DNA of 64,000 nucleotides from Streptococcus cristatus AS 1.3089 (lineage in GTDB: Bacteria > Bacillota > Bacilli > Lactobacillales > Streptococcaceae): NCBI RefSeq assembly GCF_000385925.1, contig NC_021175.1, positions 1,838,213-1,902,212 on the forward strand, in the 5' to 3' direction. A model generated the notes under the pieces. That model was not told where the DNA came from. It was given only the letters and a program-made list of their open reading frames with translations, and did not search any database. Positions 19,803 to 28,289 of the stretch are shown piece after piece; position 1 is the stretch's first letter; each line of letters begins with the position of its first letter. The position numbers and the translations under genes are program-made.

Positions 19803-19808
19803 ATTATA
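19803..19808 (-). promoter_or_regulatory. purR promoter (extended -10)
   Basis: TATGATATAAT on the minus strand; the matching -35 position (TTCGTT) falls inside the proximal PurBox. The leader to the purR ATG would be about 130 nt and shows no ORF. Confidence 0.55.
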
Positions 19809-19822
19809 TCATACTATATCAA

Positions 19823-19866
19823 AAAAACGAACATTATACTAAATATAATGCCCATTTTTCGTATTT
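19823..19866. promoter_or_regulatory. Inverted PurBox pair upstream of purR
   Basis: AAAAACGAACATT (19823-19835, plus strand) matches the PurBox AWWWCCGAACWWT at 12 of 13 positions. An inverted partner, AAATACGAAAAAT (minus strand, 19854-19866), matches at 11 of 13. The 18-bp spacing is close to the 16-17 bp known for paired PurBoxes. The sites straddle the purR -35 region. Confidence 0.65.
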
Positions 19867-20810
19867 CACTTGTCAATTTTTGGTTTATAGAAGGAACGAT
19901 TTTCCAGCGCAAATATTTTATTGGTCATTTCTCCTGGAGCAACGAGAGACAGAGCCGTAGTCATCATCATCATTTCGGCATCCAGATTGTCAATCATGTG
20001 CAGGATTTCGGCCTCCATGATCTTTGGACGAACGGGACTGCCGTATTCAAGAAGGCCGTGGTGACTGAGAAGAACGTGGCGCAAAACGATGACATCTTCT
20101 TTGGTGTCGTCGATTTTCAGCTCCGCCAAGGTTTTAGTCAGTTCCTCATCAATCAGTGCGATATGCCCAATCAAATTGCCTCGGACGGTGTATTCCGTAT
20201 TTTCTGGGCCACTCAGCTCAATGACTTTGGCCAAGTCGTGCAGCATAATCCCTGCAAAAAGGAGGCTTTTATTGAGCTGAGGATAGATGTCGCCAATCGC
20301 ATCCGCTAGTTTGACCATGGTCGCTGTGTGAAAGGCTAGACCTGACTCAAAAGCATGGTGATTGGTTTTCGCAGCTGGATAGGAATAAAATTCCTTATCG
20401 TATTTGCTGTAAAGTGAGCGCACAACCCTCTGCCAGACTTGATTTTCAATTTTGAAAATCATTTGCGCCAAGTATTCCCTCAGTTCTTTTTGATCAACCG
20501 GTGGTTTTTCTTTGAAATCAGCAGGATTATTAGGCTCGCCGGCTTTTGGCAGGCGTAGCGTCAGCTGATTAACCTGAGGGGTGTTATTGTAGACTTCGCG
20601 TCGGCCTTGCATATGGACGACTTTCCCCGCTGTAAATTCGGCCACATTATGGGGCTGGGCATCCCACAATTTCCCCTCAATCACTCCAGTGTCATCTTGG
20701 AAAGTGAAGGCGAGGTAATTTTTCCCAGCTCTGGTCTGGCGGACTTCGGCTGACTTAATCAGATAAAATCCTTCAAACAGTTCATCCTTTTTCATTTGAT
20801 TAATTTTCAT
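19866..20810 (-). CDS. yhaM: 3'-5' exoribonuclease YhaM (CBF1 family)
   Basis: 314 residues from ATG 20810 (MKINQMKKDELFEGFYLIKS). An N-terminal OB-fold (about 10-95, LAFTFQDDTGVIEGKLWDAQ) precedes an HD domain with the metal-binding signature HHAFESGLAFHT and MLHDLAKVIE (about 155-210) and a distal LLSHHGLLEYGS. YhaM trims a few 3' nucleotides from many RNAs in streptococci and Bacillus. An in-frame upstream ATG at 20825 exists, but 20810 matches the family start; it overlaps the rmuC end by 11 bp, indicating coupling. Confidence 0.92.
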   Translation of the reverse strand: MKINQMKKDELFEGFYLIKSAEVRQTRAGKNYLAFTFQDDTGVIEGKLWDAQPHNVAEFTAGKVVHMQGRREVYNNTPQVNQLTLRLPKAGEPNNPADFKEKPPVDQKELREYLAQMIFKIENQVWQRVVRSLYSKYDKEFYSYPAAKTNHHAFESGLAFHTATMVKLADAIGDIYPQLNKSLLFAGIMLHDLAKVIELSGPENTEYTVRGNLIGHIALIDEELTKTLAELKIDDTKEDVIVLRHVLLSHHGLLEYGSPVRPKIMEAEILHMIDNLDAEMMMMTTALSLVAPGEMTNKIFALENRSFYKPKIDK

Positions 20811-22056
20811 AGTCTTCCCTTTCATCTGGAATATCTAGCAAGTGTAACTGAAGGTCTTGGTCAGACAATTCAATGTGTCGCAGCGTTCTTTCAATGGCAT
20901 TGGTTCGGCGAGTCAGTAGCTCATCGATGCTGCCAGAAGCGTTCTTCAGGTGCTTCTGGGCCTTGGCTAGAATGCCGCCAAATTTGTTGAATTCCAGCTT
21001 GACACTGCCCAGAACCTTGCTGATGTCATCTGCGCTACGCTGGATGTTCAGGGTTTTAAAGCCAACTGAGAGAGAATTAAGTAGGGCTGACAAGGTAGAT
21101 GGACCCGCCACGACAATCTGCTCATCTCGCCGCAGGCCGTCGAAAAACTCTGGATTGCGAACCACTTCGGAATAGAGACCTTCCGTTGGCAAAAACATAA
21201 TCCCAAAATTAGTCGTAGCTGGCGGAGCTAGGTATTTGCTGTTGATATCCTTGGCAAAGCGCTTGACGCTAGCCAACAGCGACTTACGGTAAAGTTCAAT
21301 TTCTTCCTTATTGCCAGACTCATAAGCCTCTTCCAAGCGGTAGTAATCCGCCAGAGGAAACTTGGAATCGATGGGCAGGTAGACATAGTCCTGCTCCGTC
21401 TGTCCCGGCAATTTGATGGCATACTCCACGCGCTCACTAGAACCTGCTACTGTGGCAAATTCCCGCTCATACTGACTGGGTGTCATGATGTCTTCGATAA
21501 TTTGTCCCAGCTGGAGCTCGCCCATAATGCCGCGGGTTTTGGTATTGGAAAGAACCTTATTGAGGCTGCCCACATCCCGAGCCACAGTCTGCATCTCTCC
21601 CAAACCACGATTGACAGATTCTAGCTGCTTGGATACCGTCTCAAAGGAGGTCTGCAGGCGATTCTGCAAAGTCTTCTCCAATTTTTCCTCAACGGTCTGG
21701 CGCATCTGCTCCAGCCGCAGGTCATTGGACTCCTGAATCTGACGCATTCGCTCATCGGTTTTATCTCGATTTTTGCTGAAACTATCCGCCATTTCGGTTC
21801 GCAAATCCGTCAAATGAAGGTGCAAATCTGTTCGAACTTCGGCTAGCCGATCTCCCAGAACAAGTTCCAACTCTTTTTGCCGAAGAGCCTCCTGCTGTCT
21901 TTCTTGCTCAAAACGGTAATCCAGCTGGTCAGACAAGTGATCCTCCTGCTCTTCTAGCAAGACTTTGATTGCCTGCTCCTGCTGCCCCTGCCTCTGCCAG
22001 AAGAAATAGAGAAAGACCAGATTGATGATAAGCAGGATGATGATGATATACTCCAT
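20800..22056 (-). CDS. rmuC: DNA recombination protein RmuC
   Basis: 418 residues from ATG 22056, which has AGGAGT nearby; the upstream in-frame codons are not family-like. An N-terminal transmembrane helix (MEYIIIILLIINLVFLYFFW) is followed by a long coiled coil (about residues 20-150, rich in Glu/Gln/Arg/Leu) and the RmuC nuclease-like domain (GIMGELQLGQIIEDIMTPSQ ... PIDSKFPLADYYR ... MFLPTEGLY). E. coli rmuC limits inversions between short repeats. It overlaps thiN and yhaM closely in one minus-strand operon. Confidence 0.93.
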   Translation of the reverse strand: MEYIIIILLIINLVFLYFFWQRQGQQEQAIKVLLEEQEDHLSDQLDYRFEQERQQEALRQKELELVLGDRLAEVRTDLHLHLTDLRTEMADSFSKNRDKTDERMRQIQESNDLRLEQMRQTVEEKLEKTLQNRLQTSFETVSKQLESVNRGLGEMQTVARDVGSLNKVLSNTKTRGIMGELQLGQIIEDIMTPSQYEREFATVAGSSERVEYAIKLPGQTEQDYVYLPIDSKFPLADYYRLEEAYESGNKEEIELYRKSLLASVKRFAKDINSKYLAPPATTNFGIMFLPTEGLYSEVVRNPEFFDGLRRDEQIVVAGPSTLSALLNSLSVGFKTLNIQRSADDISKVLGSVKLEFNKFGGILAKAQKHLKNASGSIDELLTRRTNAIERTLRHIELSDQDLQLHLLDIPDEREDYEN

Positions 22057-22057
22057 A

Positions 22058-22690
22058 TCAACTCCTATCTTTACTGTAAATAACAACCGTATAACCCTTG
22101 TCAAAGGATAAAAATACAGGTCTATCTATAAATTCGTTAGAAGCATAGACTTTTTTAAAGAAAAAATTCCTTTCATTCAAAGGATATTTGGCTCCTTCAA
22201 TGGTCAGAGCCACATCCTCTGTCGGCAGAAAGGCCAGATAGTCCATGCCTTCCACTGGCTTAATTTCATGACGACCAGAGGGCACATAGCGGATGCAATT
22301 CTGGGCATCCACTAAAGTCAGCTGCTCCATATAGGGAGCGATTTTATCATTGCTGGGCAAAAAAACATTGGCCAGAGCATGGTCTAGACGACCGCCAAAG
22401 GCGCCGAAAATCGTCAGATAAGCATCTGAATAGCGCTCAAGGCAAGCCAGAACAGCCAATTCCAAGTCCGTATCATCCTTTTCAGGCTGAGCCTGAATGA
22501 CTTCCTTGGCGCTAGCTTTTATGCGCAGCAATTCTTCATCGGAAACAGAGTCAAAATCGCCAATCGCTAAGTCCAGAGGCAATCCCTGCTTTAGCAAATA
22601 AAAGGCACCACGATCAACTCCGACAAAAACATCAAAATCTCGATTGACCGCAGTCAAATCACCGCCAGCAAACAGAGCAATTCTAGTCAT
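22058..22690 (-). CDS. thiN: Thiamine pyrophosphokinase
   Basis: Transfers pyrophosphate from ATP to thiamine, giving TPP. The 210-residue protein has the N-terminal VGVDRGAFYLL, then IGDFDSVS (phosphate and Mg site, about residues 43-50), QPEKDDTDLELA and GAFGGRLDHALAN, all TPK signatures. It follows rpe (8-bp overlap) and precedes rmuC, as in other streptococci (rsgA-rpe-thiN-rmuC-yhaM). Confidence 0.94.
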   Translation of the reverse strand: MTRIALFAGGDLTAVNRDFDVFVGVDRGAFYLLKQGLPLDLAIGDFDSVSDEELLRIKASAKEVIQAQPEKDDTDLELAVLACLERYSDAYLTIFGAFGGRLDHALANVFLPSNDKIAPYMEQLTLVDAQNCIRYVPSGRHEIKPVEGMDYLAFLPTEDVALTIEGAKYPLNERNFFFKKVYASNEFIDRPVFLSFDKGYTVVIYSKDRS

Positions 22691-23342
22691 CTAACGCATC
22701 CCTCAAGGTCTGCACTTGATGACCGACATCACCTTTGAAGACATAGCTGCCTGTTACGAAAACATTAGCGCCAGCTTCTCTAGCCATCTGAATCGTCTTA
22801 TCGTCAATCCCTCCGTCAACCTCAATATCAAAGTTTAGATGATTAGCTTCTCGCAGAGCGACTAGTTCACGAATCTTACCCATGGTTTCGGGGAGAAATG
22901 CCTGACCACCAAAACCTGGATTGACTGTCATGACTAGGACCTGATCCACTAGATTCAAAACATTTTTTATCGCTTCAACTGGTGTTCCAGGATTGATAGC
23001 AACGCTAGGTTTGACACCTGCCGCACGAATCTTCTGCAGAGCCCCATGAATATGCGGTGTCGCTTCCACATGGATGCTGATAATATCTGCACCTGCCCGA
23101 GCAAAGTCCTCAATATGATGCTCAGGATTGGACACCATGAGATGGCAATCAAAAACCATCTTGCTGTGGGGACGCATACTGGCCACAACCCCAGCTCCAA
23201 AGCTGATATTAGGGACAAAATGGCCATCCATGACATCCAAATGGGCATACTCTGCTCCGCTAGCTTCTAGCTTTTTCAACTCAGTCTCAAAATTAGCATA
23301 GTCCGCACTCAGAACAGAGGGAGCAATTTTAAATGTTTTCAT
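22683..23342 (-). CDS. rpe: Ribulose-phosphate 3-epimerase
   Basis: Interconverts ribulose-5-phosphate and xylulose-5-phosphate in the pentose phosphate pathway. 219 residues forming a TIM barrel: APSVLSADYANF (residues 7-18), HLDVMDGHFVPNISFG with the metal His/Asp, FDCHLMVSNPE, VMTVNPGFGGQ and EVDGGID are all present. It lies 14 bp downstream of rsgA in the same operon. Confidence 0.97.
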   Translation of the reverse strand: MKTFKIAPSVLSADYANFETELKKLEASGAEYAHLDVMDGHFVPNISFGAGVVASMRPHSKMVFDCHLMVSNPEHHIEDFARAGADIISIHVEATPHIHGALQKIRAAGVKPSVAINPGTPVEAIKNVLNLVDQVLVMTVNPGFGGQAFLPETMGKIRELVALREANHLNFDIEVDGGIDDKTIQMAREAGANVFVTGSYVFKGDVGHQVQTLRDALDD

Positions 23343-23356
23343 GATAGTTCCTTTCT

Positions 23357-24235
23357 TTATTTAGGAAGTTTTTTAGCTGTCTTTTTATAGGTTTCACGAC
23401 GGTTCTCGATTTCACTGAGAAATTGCAGGTAATTTTCAAAACGAAAAGCAGCAATTCGCTCGTCTTCTACGGCTGGTTTGACAGCACAAGCCGGCTCGTG
23501 CGTATGGGTACAAGTTCGGAATTTGCAGTCCCGACTGATTTCGGCAATTTCTGGAAAGGCTCCATTCAGATCTTCTGCCTTGTCTACTTCATAGTCTAAG
23601 GAAGAAAAGCCCGGAGTGTCCGCAATCTTTCCGCCATTCAGGTTATAAAAGCTAACCGCTCGTGTCGTATGACGCCCCCGCCCCAGACTTTCAGAAATTT
23701 CTCCTGTTTCTAATTGCAAGTCTGGTGCTATTTTATTGAGCAGGGTGGACTTTCCAACACCGGTCTGACCCATGAAAACAGTGATTTTCCCTGTCAGAAG
23801 TGGCAGTAACTCCTCAGTGGTTTTAACGACCTCATAGCCGATGGCCTGATAGGCCTGTACATAGACATCCAAGCTCTGCTCATCTTCAAGCAGGTCTAAC
23901 TTGCTGATGTAGATAATAGGATGGATCCGCTTATGCTCCAAAAGCACCAAAAAACGATCCAAGAGATTAGCATTGAAGTCCGGCTCCTTGGCACTCATGA
24001 TGACAACTGCCTGATCAATGTTTACAATGGGTGGCCGCACCAAACTATTTTTACGCTCGGCGATTTTTAAAATGTAGCCTTCAGAATCCTTGTCCGCTGA
24101 AAATTCGACATGGTCACCAACATAAGGCGTCTGACCTTTTTTGCGGAAATTTCCACGCGCTCTCGTCTGATACACCTGCCCATCTGACTCTACATAATAA
24201 AAGCCAGCCAAGGCTTTGATAATTATTCCTTGCAA
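23357..24235 (-). CDS. rsgA: Small ribosomal subunit biogenesis GTPase RsgA
   Basis: Circularly permuted GTPase that checks late 30S assembly. 292 residues: N-terminal OB-fold (1-65), a G domain in permuted order ([10 protein letters not shown] for G4, then [13 protein letters not shown] for G1 and DTPGFSSL for G3), and a C-terminal zinc site [16 protein letters not shown]. The start is a TTG at 24235 with GGAG five bases upstream. First gene of the rsgA-rpe-thiN-rmuC-yhaM string. Confidence 0.95.
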   Translation of the reverse strand: MQGIIIKALAGFYYVESDGQVYQTRARGNFRKKGQTPYVGDHVEFSADKDSEGYILKIAERKNSLVRPPIVNIDQAVVIMSAKEPDFNANLLDRFLVLLEHKRIHPIIYISKLDLLEDEQSLDVYVQAYQAIGYEVVKTTEELLPLLTGKITVFMGQTGVGKSTLLNKIAPDLQLETGEISESLGRGRHTTRAVSFYNLNGGKIADTPGFSSLDYEVDKAEDLNGAFPEIAEISRDCKFRTCTHTHEPACAVKPAVEDERIAAFRFENYLQFLSEIENRRETYKKTAKKLPK

Positions 24236-24262
24236 GACTGCTCCTTTAAAGTTAATACAATT

Positions 24263-24271
24263 ATTATATCA
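24263..24271 (-). promoter_or_regulatory. rsgA promoter (extended -10)
   Basis: TGATATAAT on the minus strand (hexamer 24263-24268), about 30 bp from the TTG start; it faces away from the tRNA-Leu promoter. Confidence 0.65.
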
Positions 24272-24296
24272 AAAAACATATATTTGGCTTTTACTA

Positions 24297-24324
24297 TTGG
24301 CATTTTCGAAAAATATGTTATAAT
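24297..24324 (+). promoter_or_regulatory. tRNA-Leu promoter
   Basis: TTGGCA (24297-24302), 16-bp spacer, extended -10 TGTTATAAT (hexamer 24319-24324), placing transcription start close to the tRNA 5' end at 24334. Confidence 0.8.
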
Positions 24325-24333
24325 AAAAAGCAA

Positions 24334-24416
24334 GCGGAGGTGGTGGAACGGCAGACACGCATGCTTCAGGCGCATGTGCCCGTACGGGTGTGAGGGTTCA
24401 AATCCCTTCCTCCGCA
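24334..24416 (+). tRNA. tRNA-Leu (anticodon CAG)
   Basis: An 83-nt class II tRNA. The acceptor GCGGAGG pairs with CCTCCGC, then discriminator A at 24416. The anticodon stem CATGC/GCATG encloses the loop TTCAGGC, so the anticodon is CAG and it reads CUG. A long variable arm (TGCCCGTACGGGT) and a T-arm GAGGG-TTCAAAT-CCCTT follow. The CCA end is not encoded (TCG follows). Single tRNA gene between divergent operons. Confidence 0.95.
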
Positions 24417-24425
24417 TCGAACAGG

Positions 24426-24456
24426 AACTCTTGTCCAAGTTGACAAGAGTTTTTCT
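24426..24456 (+). terminator. tRNA-Leu terminator
   Basis: AACTCTTGTC - CAAGTT - GACAAGAGTT, a perfect 10-bp stem followed by TTTTCTTTT. Confidence 0.9.
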
Positions 24457-24492
24457 TTTGAAAAATTATGGAAACCTCGTGAAATTTATTTC

Positions 24493-24526
24493 AAAAAACC
24501 AGACCTTTTTGAAAAGGGCTGGTTTT
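24493..24526 (-). terminator. rsmA terminator
   Basis: AAAACCAGCCCTTTTC / AAAAAGGTCTGGTTTT forms a long stem on the minus strand with one mismatch region, followed by TTTTTTG; it lies 8 bp past the rsmA stop. Confidence 0.82.
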
Positions 24527-24533
24527 CATCATC

Positions 24534-25406
24534 TTATAATCCTTGTTCCTTCAAGGCATCCGCCAGACGGGCAAAATCTGCCAAAGTCAAGGCTTCCCCC
24601 CGAACACTTGGAGACAATTCAGCTTGCTCTAAAGCAGCTGTTAGCTTAGCCTTGGTCTCCTCTGACTTCCCAAAATGACTGGTCAGATTGTTCCAGAGCG
24701 TCTTGCGACGGTGGACAAAGCTAACCTTGGAAACCTTGAAAAAGAATTTCTCGTCTTGGACTTCAACTGCAGGCTGGTCTCTGCGTACCATCTTGAGAAT
24801 GGCCGAATCCACATTTGGTGCTGGCACAAAGACTGTCCGCGGCACGATGAAGGCAACCTTGGCAGTCATGTAATACTGCACGGCAATCGACAAGCTACCA
24901 TATGCCTTGGTATTTGGTTGAGCAGAGATACGATCTGCCACTTCCCTCTGCATCATAACGACAAACTCACTAAAAGGAATCCCGCTCTCAATCAAATGCA
25001 TAAGAATAGGCGTCGTGATATAGTAGGGCAGATTCGCCACTACCTTGATAGGCAGGTCTGGATTTTTAAACTCTGCTATGTACTGAGCCAGATCAACCTT
25101 GAGAATATCCTGATTGACCACAGTCACATTGTCAAAATCGCGCAGAGTATCCGCCAAAATGGGCACCAGACGCTCATCAATCTCAAAGGCCATGACCTCT
25201 GCGGCACTTTCCGCCAAAAACTCTGTCAAAGCCCCAATACCGGGACCAATTTCAATGACATTGACATTTTTGTCAATCTCAGCTGTATCCACAATCTTCT
25301 GGAGGATGTTGGTATCCGTCAGGAAATTCTGACCGAAAGATTTTTTAAAAGTGAAACCGTGACGCTCCAGAATGGCACGGGTCACACTATAATCTGCAAT
25401 TCTCAT
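24534..25406 (-). CDS. rsmA: 16S rRNA dimethyladenosine transferase RsmA (KsgA)
   Basis: SAM-dependent dimethylation of A1518 and A1519 in helix 45 of 16S rRNA; its loss gives kasugamycin resistance. 290 residues: [11 protein letters not shown] (about 22-32), SAM motif [16 protein letters not shown] (about 50-65), catalytic [10 protein letters not shown], and the C-terminal [15 protein letters not shown]. It is the last gene of the tatD / unknown / rnmV / nuclease / rsmA string; in most streptococci it follows rnmV directly. Confidence 0.96.
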   Translation of the reverse strand: MRIADYSVTRAILERHGFTFKKSFGQNFLTDTNILQKIVDTAEIDKNVNVIEIGPGIGALTEFLAESAAEVMAFEIDERLVPILADTLRDFDNVTVVNQDILKVDLAQYIAEFKNPDLPIKVVANLPYYITTPILMHLIESGIPFSEFVVMMQREVADRISAQPNTKAYGSLSIAVQYYMTAKVAFIVPRTVFVPAPNVDSAILKMVRRDQPAVEVQDEKFFFKVSKVSFVHRRKTLWNNLTSHFGKSEETKAKLTAALEQAELSPSVRGEALTLADFARLADALKEQGL

Positions 25407-25433
25407 ATATCTTTCTTTCTATTTCTTTTTTAC

Positions 25434-26162
25434 TTACCCTTGTCTTCCTGAGTTTATTTTAGAAGTATCCCCAGTAGAGTAATTAATTTCGTAGCCAGGA
25501 TAAACGTTATAAATATAAATATCAAAATAATAGCCTTTACCATTAACTTCCATAGGAACATGTGCTTCATCAAATCCTACAGCAGTCATCCTTACTCCTC
25601 GCGGAATCACTTCGTTTTCTCTATAAACTGGAGTCACCTGATAATATACACGCATTTCAGGAACTTCGTTAAGCCATTCCCAAACTCTATCCTCAAAATG
25701 TAACATCGATACTTCATCCCCAAAATCTCTATCATCATTTAAATAACGAGTTCCGGTAAAAAATTGCCCATATATTGCCTTCTTATTTACAAATTGATAA
25801 GCAATTAAATGACACCTATTATAAAAATAATTACCTTGTTCTATTTTTATATTTCTATACCCTGGCGATTTTGCCCTTGATACTCTGTCTTCTCTTTTAC
25901 CTATTTGGAGTTCTCTATCAATCCGTTCATTCTTTGTTTGTTTTACGAATTCTTTTGTCAACACAATTCGAGCACCTCGGATTCTCTTAACTGGACAGCT
26001 CTCAAATCCATCAAATTCTGGCTCTCCTTGTTTAAACGAGCTATTTGAGAAAAAAGTATCAGTCATGAAATCAGCCTTAAATTTTTCTAACAAATTTAGA
26101 AATCTAACTTTTTTAAAATCTAATTTGGATAATCTATCATTTAAATCTTCGTCAATATCCAA
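25434..26162 (-). CDS. DNA/RNA non-specific endonuclease (Endonuclease_NS_2-like), no signal peptide
   Basis: About 242 residues. The C-terminal two thirds has the beta-beta-alpha-metal nuclease pattern of EndA/streptodornase-like enzymes: YNRCHLIAYQF with the catalytic His (family form DRGHL or NRCHLIGYQL), then FFTGTRYLND ... MLHFEDRVWEWLN with the metal Asn, and VTPVYRENEVIPRGVRM. The first 70 residues are charged with no hydrophobic segment, so it is not a standard secreted nuclease. Start TTG 26162 is preferred for spacing to AAAGGTG; TTG 26168 is possible. It is clearly AT-richer than its neighbours and sits between rnmV and rsmA, 14 bp after rnmV. Role unknown: an intracellular nuclease, a toxin released by another route, or an acquired effector. 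Confidence 0.75.
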   Translation of the reverse strand: MDIDEDLNDRLSKLDFKKVRFLNLLEKFKADFMTDTFFSNSSFKQGEPEFDGFESCPVKRIRGARIVLTKEFVKQTKNERIDRELQIGKREDRVSRAKSPGYRNIKIEQGNYFYNRCHLIAYQFVNKKAIYGQFFTGTRYLNDDRDFGDEVSMLHFEDRVWEWLNEVPEMRVYYQVTPVYRENEVIPRGVRMTAVGFDEAHVPMEVNGKGYYFDIYIYNVYPGYEINYSTGDTSKINSGRQG

Positions 26163-26182
26163 CTGCAAGACACCTTTCTATG

Positions 26183-26776
26183 CTAATGTGCTTCCTTATG
26201 TTTTGAATCCTTATTATACCTCTCCATCACTTCTTCCACTTCCGCCAAAGTTACGCCAAACAGTTCCAGCCGTTTGAGCAGTTGTTTGCCATTAGAATAG
26301 CCGATGCGGAGCTGTTCGCCTAGATACTCTCGGCGTCTACGGCTGTCTGCTCCCGCTAAGAAACCTAGGCGAATCAAGTCACCACGACTGATATCAAACT
26401 CGTTCTCGTTTTCAAATTGCTCTGTCACCTGAGCCAGCGCTGTTTTTATATCTTCATAGCTGGCGTGTTCGATTCCCAAAGAACGTCCCTTGGACTTAGA
26501 TTTGGGAACAGCCTCATCTCGCTTGAGAAAGGCATGTTGTACCGTTGGAATGGCCGTCATAATCATGCGACGAATCCGCTCCCCATTAAAATCTGGATCG
26601 GTAAAGACAATAACTCCATGCAAATCATGCAGGCGCTGAATGCGTTCTATATCCTGGTCATTTATTGCGGAACCTCGTGTCTCATATGTTTCCACGTCAA
26701 AGTAACGCTTGAGATTGGCCGTATCATCGCGACCTTCAACCACGATGACTTGGGAAATTTTTATTCTATTTATCAC
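26183..26776 (-). CDS. rnmV: Ribonuclease M5
   Basis: Matures the ends of 5S rRNA with ribosomal protein L18 as cofactor. 197 residues: TOPRIM motif VIVVEGRDDTANLKRYF (residues 10-26) with the catalytic Glu, FTDPDFNGERIRRM with the DxD (about 57-70), and a C-terminal RNA-binding tail. Start GTG 26776 with GGAG seven bases upstream. Normally adjacent to tatD and rsmA; here an unrelated gene lies on each side. Confidence 0.94.
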   Translation of the reverse strand: MINRIKISQVIVVEGRDDTANLKRYFDVETYETRGSAINDQDIERIQRLHDLHGVIVFTDPDFNGERIRRMIMTAIPTVQHAFLKRDEAVPKSKSKGRSLGIEHASYEDIKTALAQVTEQFENENEFDISRGDLIRLGFLAGADSRRRREYLGEQLRIGYSNGKQLLKRLELFGVTLAEVEEVMERYNKDSKHKEAH

Positions 26777-26790
26777 TATCGTACTCCATT

Positions 26791-27264
26791 TTAATCATAA
26801 CCTGACAAAGTTAAAAGAACGATTTCTTCTGGAAAAACCAACAAGCGAACACTGCCAGTCACGGCACCTGATTCCAAAAACAAGAGTTCCCCATTTTCCC
26901 CTTTTAAAGAATAAATAAGCGGCTGCCTCTCTTTAATTTTTTGACATAATTTCTGAAATCGTACCTCTAATTCAGGAACATTGATGATTAAATATTTGAA
27001 AAAATTCAGCAAATTTTTTTCTGATATTAGATTATCTTCATAATTGATTTCTCCTAATTCATTTAAGAGGCAGATTGTATCTGGCAGATTTTTCAAACTG
27101 TATCCAAGTAATTCAAAAGTGAGAGGAGAAATCAAAATCTCACATAAATTCATTTCTTGAAGTAAATCATTGAACGCAATAGTTGATGTTTTATTAATCC
27201 TTGCCATCAAATCATCGGAAATACCTCTAAAATAATTTTTATCATTATTCTGTATATCAGACAA
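26791..27264 (-). CDS. Unknown AT-rich protein between tatD and rnmV
   Basis: 157 residues from TTG 27264, which has AGGAG seven bases upstream; the open frame begins six codons earlier inside the tatD end. I do not recognise the family. There is no signal peptide, transmembrane segment or metal motif; the sequence is acidic with predicted helices (FNDLLQEMNLCEILISPLTF, NLLNFFKYLIINVPELEVRF) and a C-terminal strand-rich part (LLFLESGAVTGSVRLLVFPE). Its AT-rich composition is like that of the nuclease gene on the other side of rnmV, and it is packed tightly (4 bp after tatD, 14 bp before rnmV). A partner or immunity protein for the nuclease is conceivable but not shown. Confidence 0.65.
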   Translation of the reverse strand: MSDIQNNDKNYFRGISDDLMARINKTSTIAFNDLLQEMNLCEILISPLTFELLGYSLKNLPDTICLLNELGEINYEDNLISEKNLLNFFKYLIINVPELEVRFQKLCQKIKERQPLIYSLKGENGELLFLESGAVTGSVRLLVFPEEIVLLTLSGYD

Positions 27265-27268
27265 TCGT

Positions 27269-28057
27269 TCACTCCTGTTCAACTAGGTCGCTCAGACCAA
27301 ATAAACTCTTTGCATTATCATAGGTAGCTTTCGCTATTTCTTCAACAGTCAGTCCACGAAGCTCAGCAATTTTCTCTACCACATAGCGAGTATAGGCTGT
27401 TTTGTTTTCTCGGCCACGTTTGGGAACAGGCGCTAGGTAAGGTGCATCCGTCTCGACGAGGATTTTGTCCAAAGGCAGGTTCTGCGCAGCTTCTTGAATA
27501 TCCGTCGCTTTTTTAAAGGTGACGACTCCAGAAAAGGAGATCATCATCCCCAACTCGATAAAGCGCTCTGCCATTTCCAAAGAACCCGAATAAGAATGCA
27601 TAATACCACCTCGAGGGCCTACACCCTCACTCTTGATAATCTCATAAGTATCTTCTAAAGCATCACGTGTGTGGACGACAAAGGGCAGATCTAACTCTTT
27701 CGACAGCTGGATTTGTCGGCGAAATACTCGCTCTTGCACTTCCTTGGGCGCTGTCATCCAGTGATAATCCAGCCCAATCTCGCCCAGAGCCACCACTTTT
27801 GGATGAGCAAGCTTGCCCAGCAGATAGGCTTCCACTGCCTCATCATAAGTCCCAGCCTCAGTCGGATGCCAGCCAATCGTAGCGTAAATCTGCTCATAAC
27901 TATCTGCCAACTCCAAGGCGCGCTCAATGGTCGGCCGGTCAAAACCGACAACATTCATATTGCTAACACCCAGTTCTGCAGCTAGTTGGAGCTCCTCTAC
28001 CTCTCGACCAGCAAATTCTTCCACATTTAAATGCGTGTGTGTATCAAAAATCTTCAT
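27269..28057 (-). CDS. tatD: TatD-family metal-dependent hydrolase (DNase)
   Basis: 262 residues, a TIM-barrel amidohydrolase: FDTHTHLN with the metal His pair at residues 4-11, GWHPTEAGTY, ALGEIGLDYHW with the metal Glu, VVHTRDA, MHSYSGS and VETDAPYLAPVPKRGRENK. TatD proteins have 3'-5' exonuclease activity on DNA or RNA. First gene of the string leading to rsmA; an extended -10 (TGGTATAAT, hexamer 28087-28092) lies 30 bp upstream. Confidence 0.95.
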   Translation of the reverse strand: MKIFDTHTHLNVEEFAGREVEELQLAAELGVSNMNVVGFDRPTIERALELADSYEQIYATIGWHPTEAGTYDEAVEAYLLGKLAHPKVVALGEIGLDYHWMTAPKEVQERVFRRQIQLSKELDLPFVVHTRDALEDTYEIIKSEGVGPRGGIMHSYSGSLEMAERFIELGMMISFSGVVTFKKATDIQEAAQNLPLDKILVETDAPYLAPVPKRGRENKTAYTRYVVEKIAELRGLTVEEIAKATYDNAKSLFGLSDLVEQE

Positions 28058-28086
28058 GCTTTACTTCCTTGTGTTTCCTGCCTTTC

Positions 28087-28095
28087 ATTATACCA
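28087..28095 (-). promoter_or_regulatory. tatD operon promoter (extended -10)
   Basis: TGGTATAAT on the minus strand about 30 bp before the tatD ATG. No convincing -35. Confidence 0.6.
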
Positions 28096-28171
28096 AAAAG
28101 TCAGATAAAGGGGCAAGAGCTTTACTTTCTCTCCATCTATTCCAGCGGGTATTTGTTATTTTTTTAGCGCC

Positions 28172-28258
28172 TATCAAAAATACTTTTACTGTTTTTGATA
28201 ATTTTTTATTATTTTTCGATATTTTGTTATTGATTATCGATATATTTTGTGATATAGT
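28172..28258 (+). promoter_or_regulatory. Promoter and repeated operator-like sites of the DUF2975/XRE operon
   Basis: TTGATT (28230-28235), 17-bp spacer and extended -10 TGATATAGT (hexamer 28253-28258) precede the operon. The same stretch holds TATCAAAAA...TTTTTGATA (28172-28200), a perfect 9-bp inverted repeat, and two copies of a TCGATAT-A/T-TTTTGT-N-AT-like word (from about 28216 and 28236), the second within the spacer next to the palindrome TATCGATA. These could be sites for the XRE regulator encoded by the operon, or for another repressor. Confidence 0.5.
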
Positions 28259-28289
28259 AAATAAAAATAGAAATTATTTGGAGGAATCC

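Noticed and set aside
24230..24649. Plus-strand open frame across the tRNA-Leu gene and rsmA end
   Set aside because: It reads through a tRNA, its terminator and antisense of rsmA.
27927..28289. Upstream extension of the DUF2975 gene
   Set aside because: The extra 121 codons are antisense to tatD and its promoter; ATG 28290 has a proper ribosome site and the family N-terminus.
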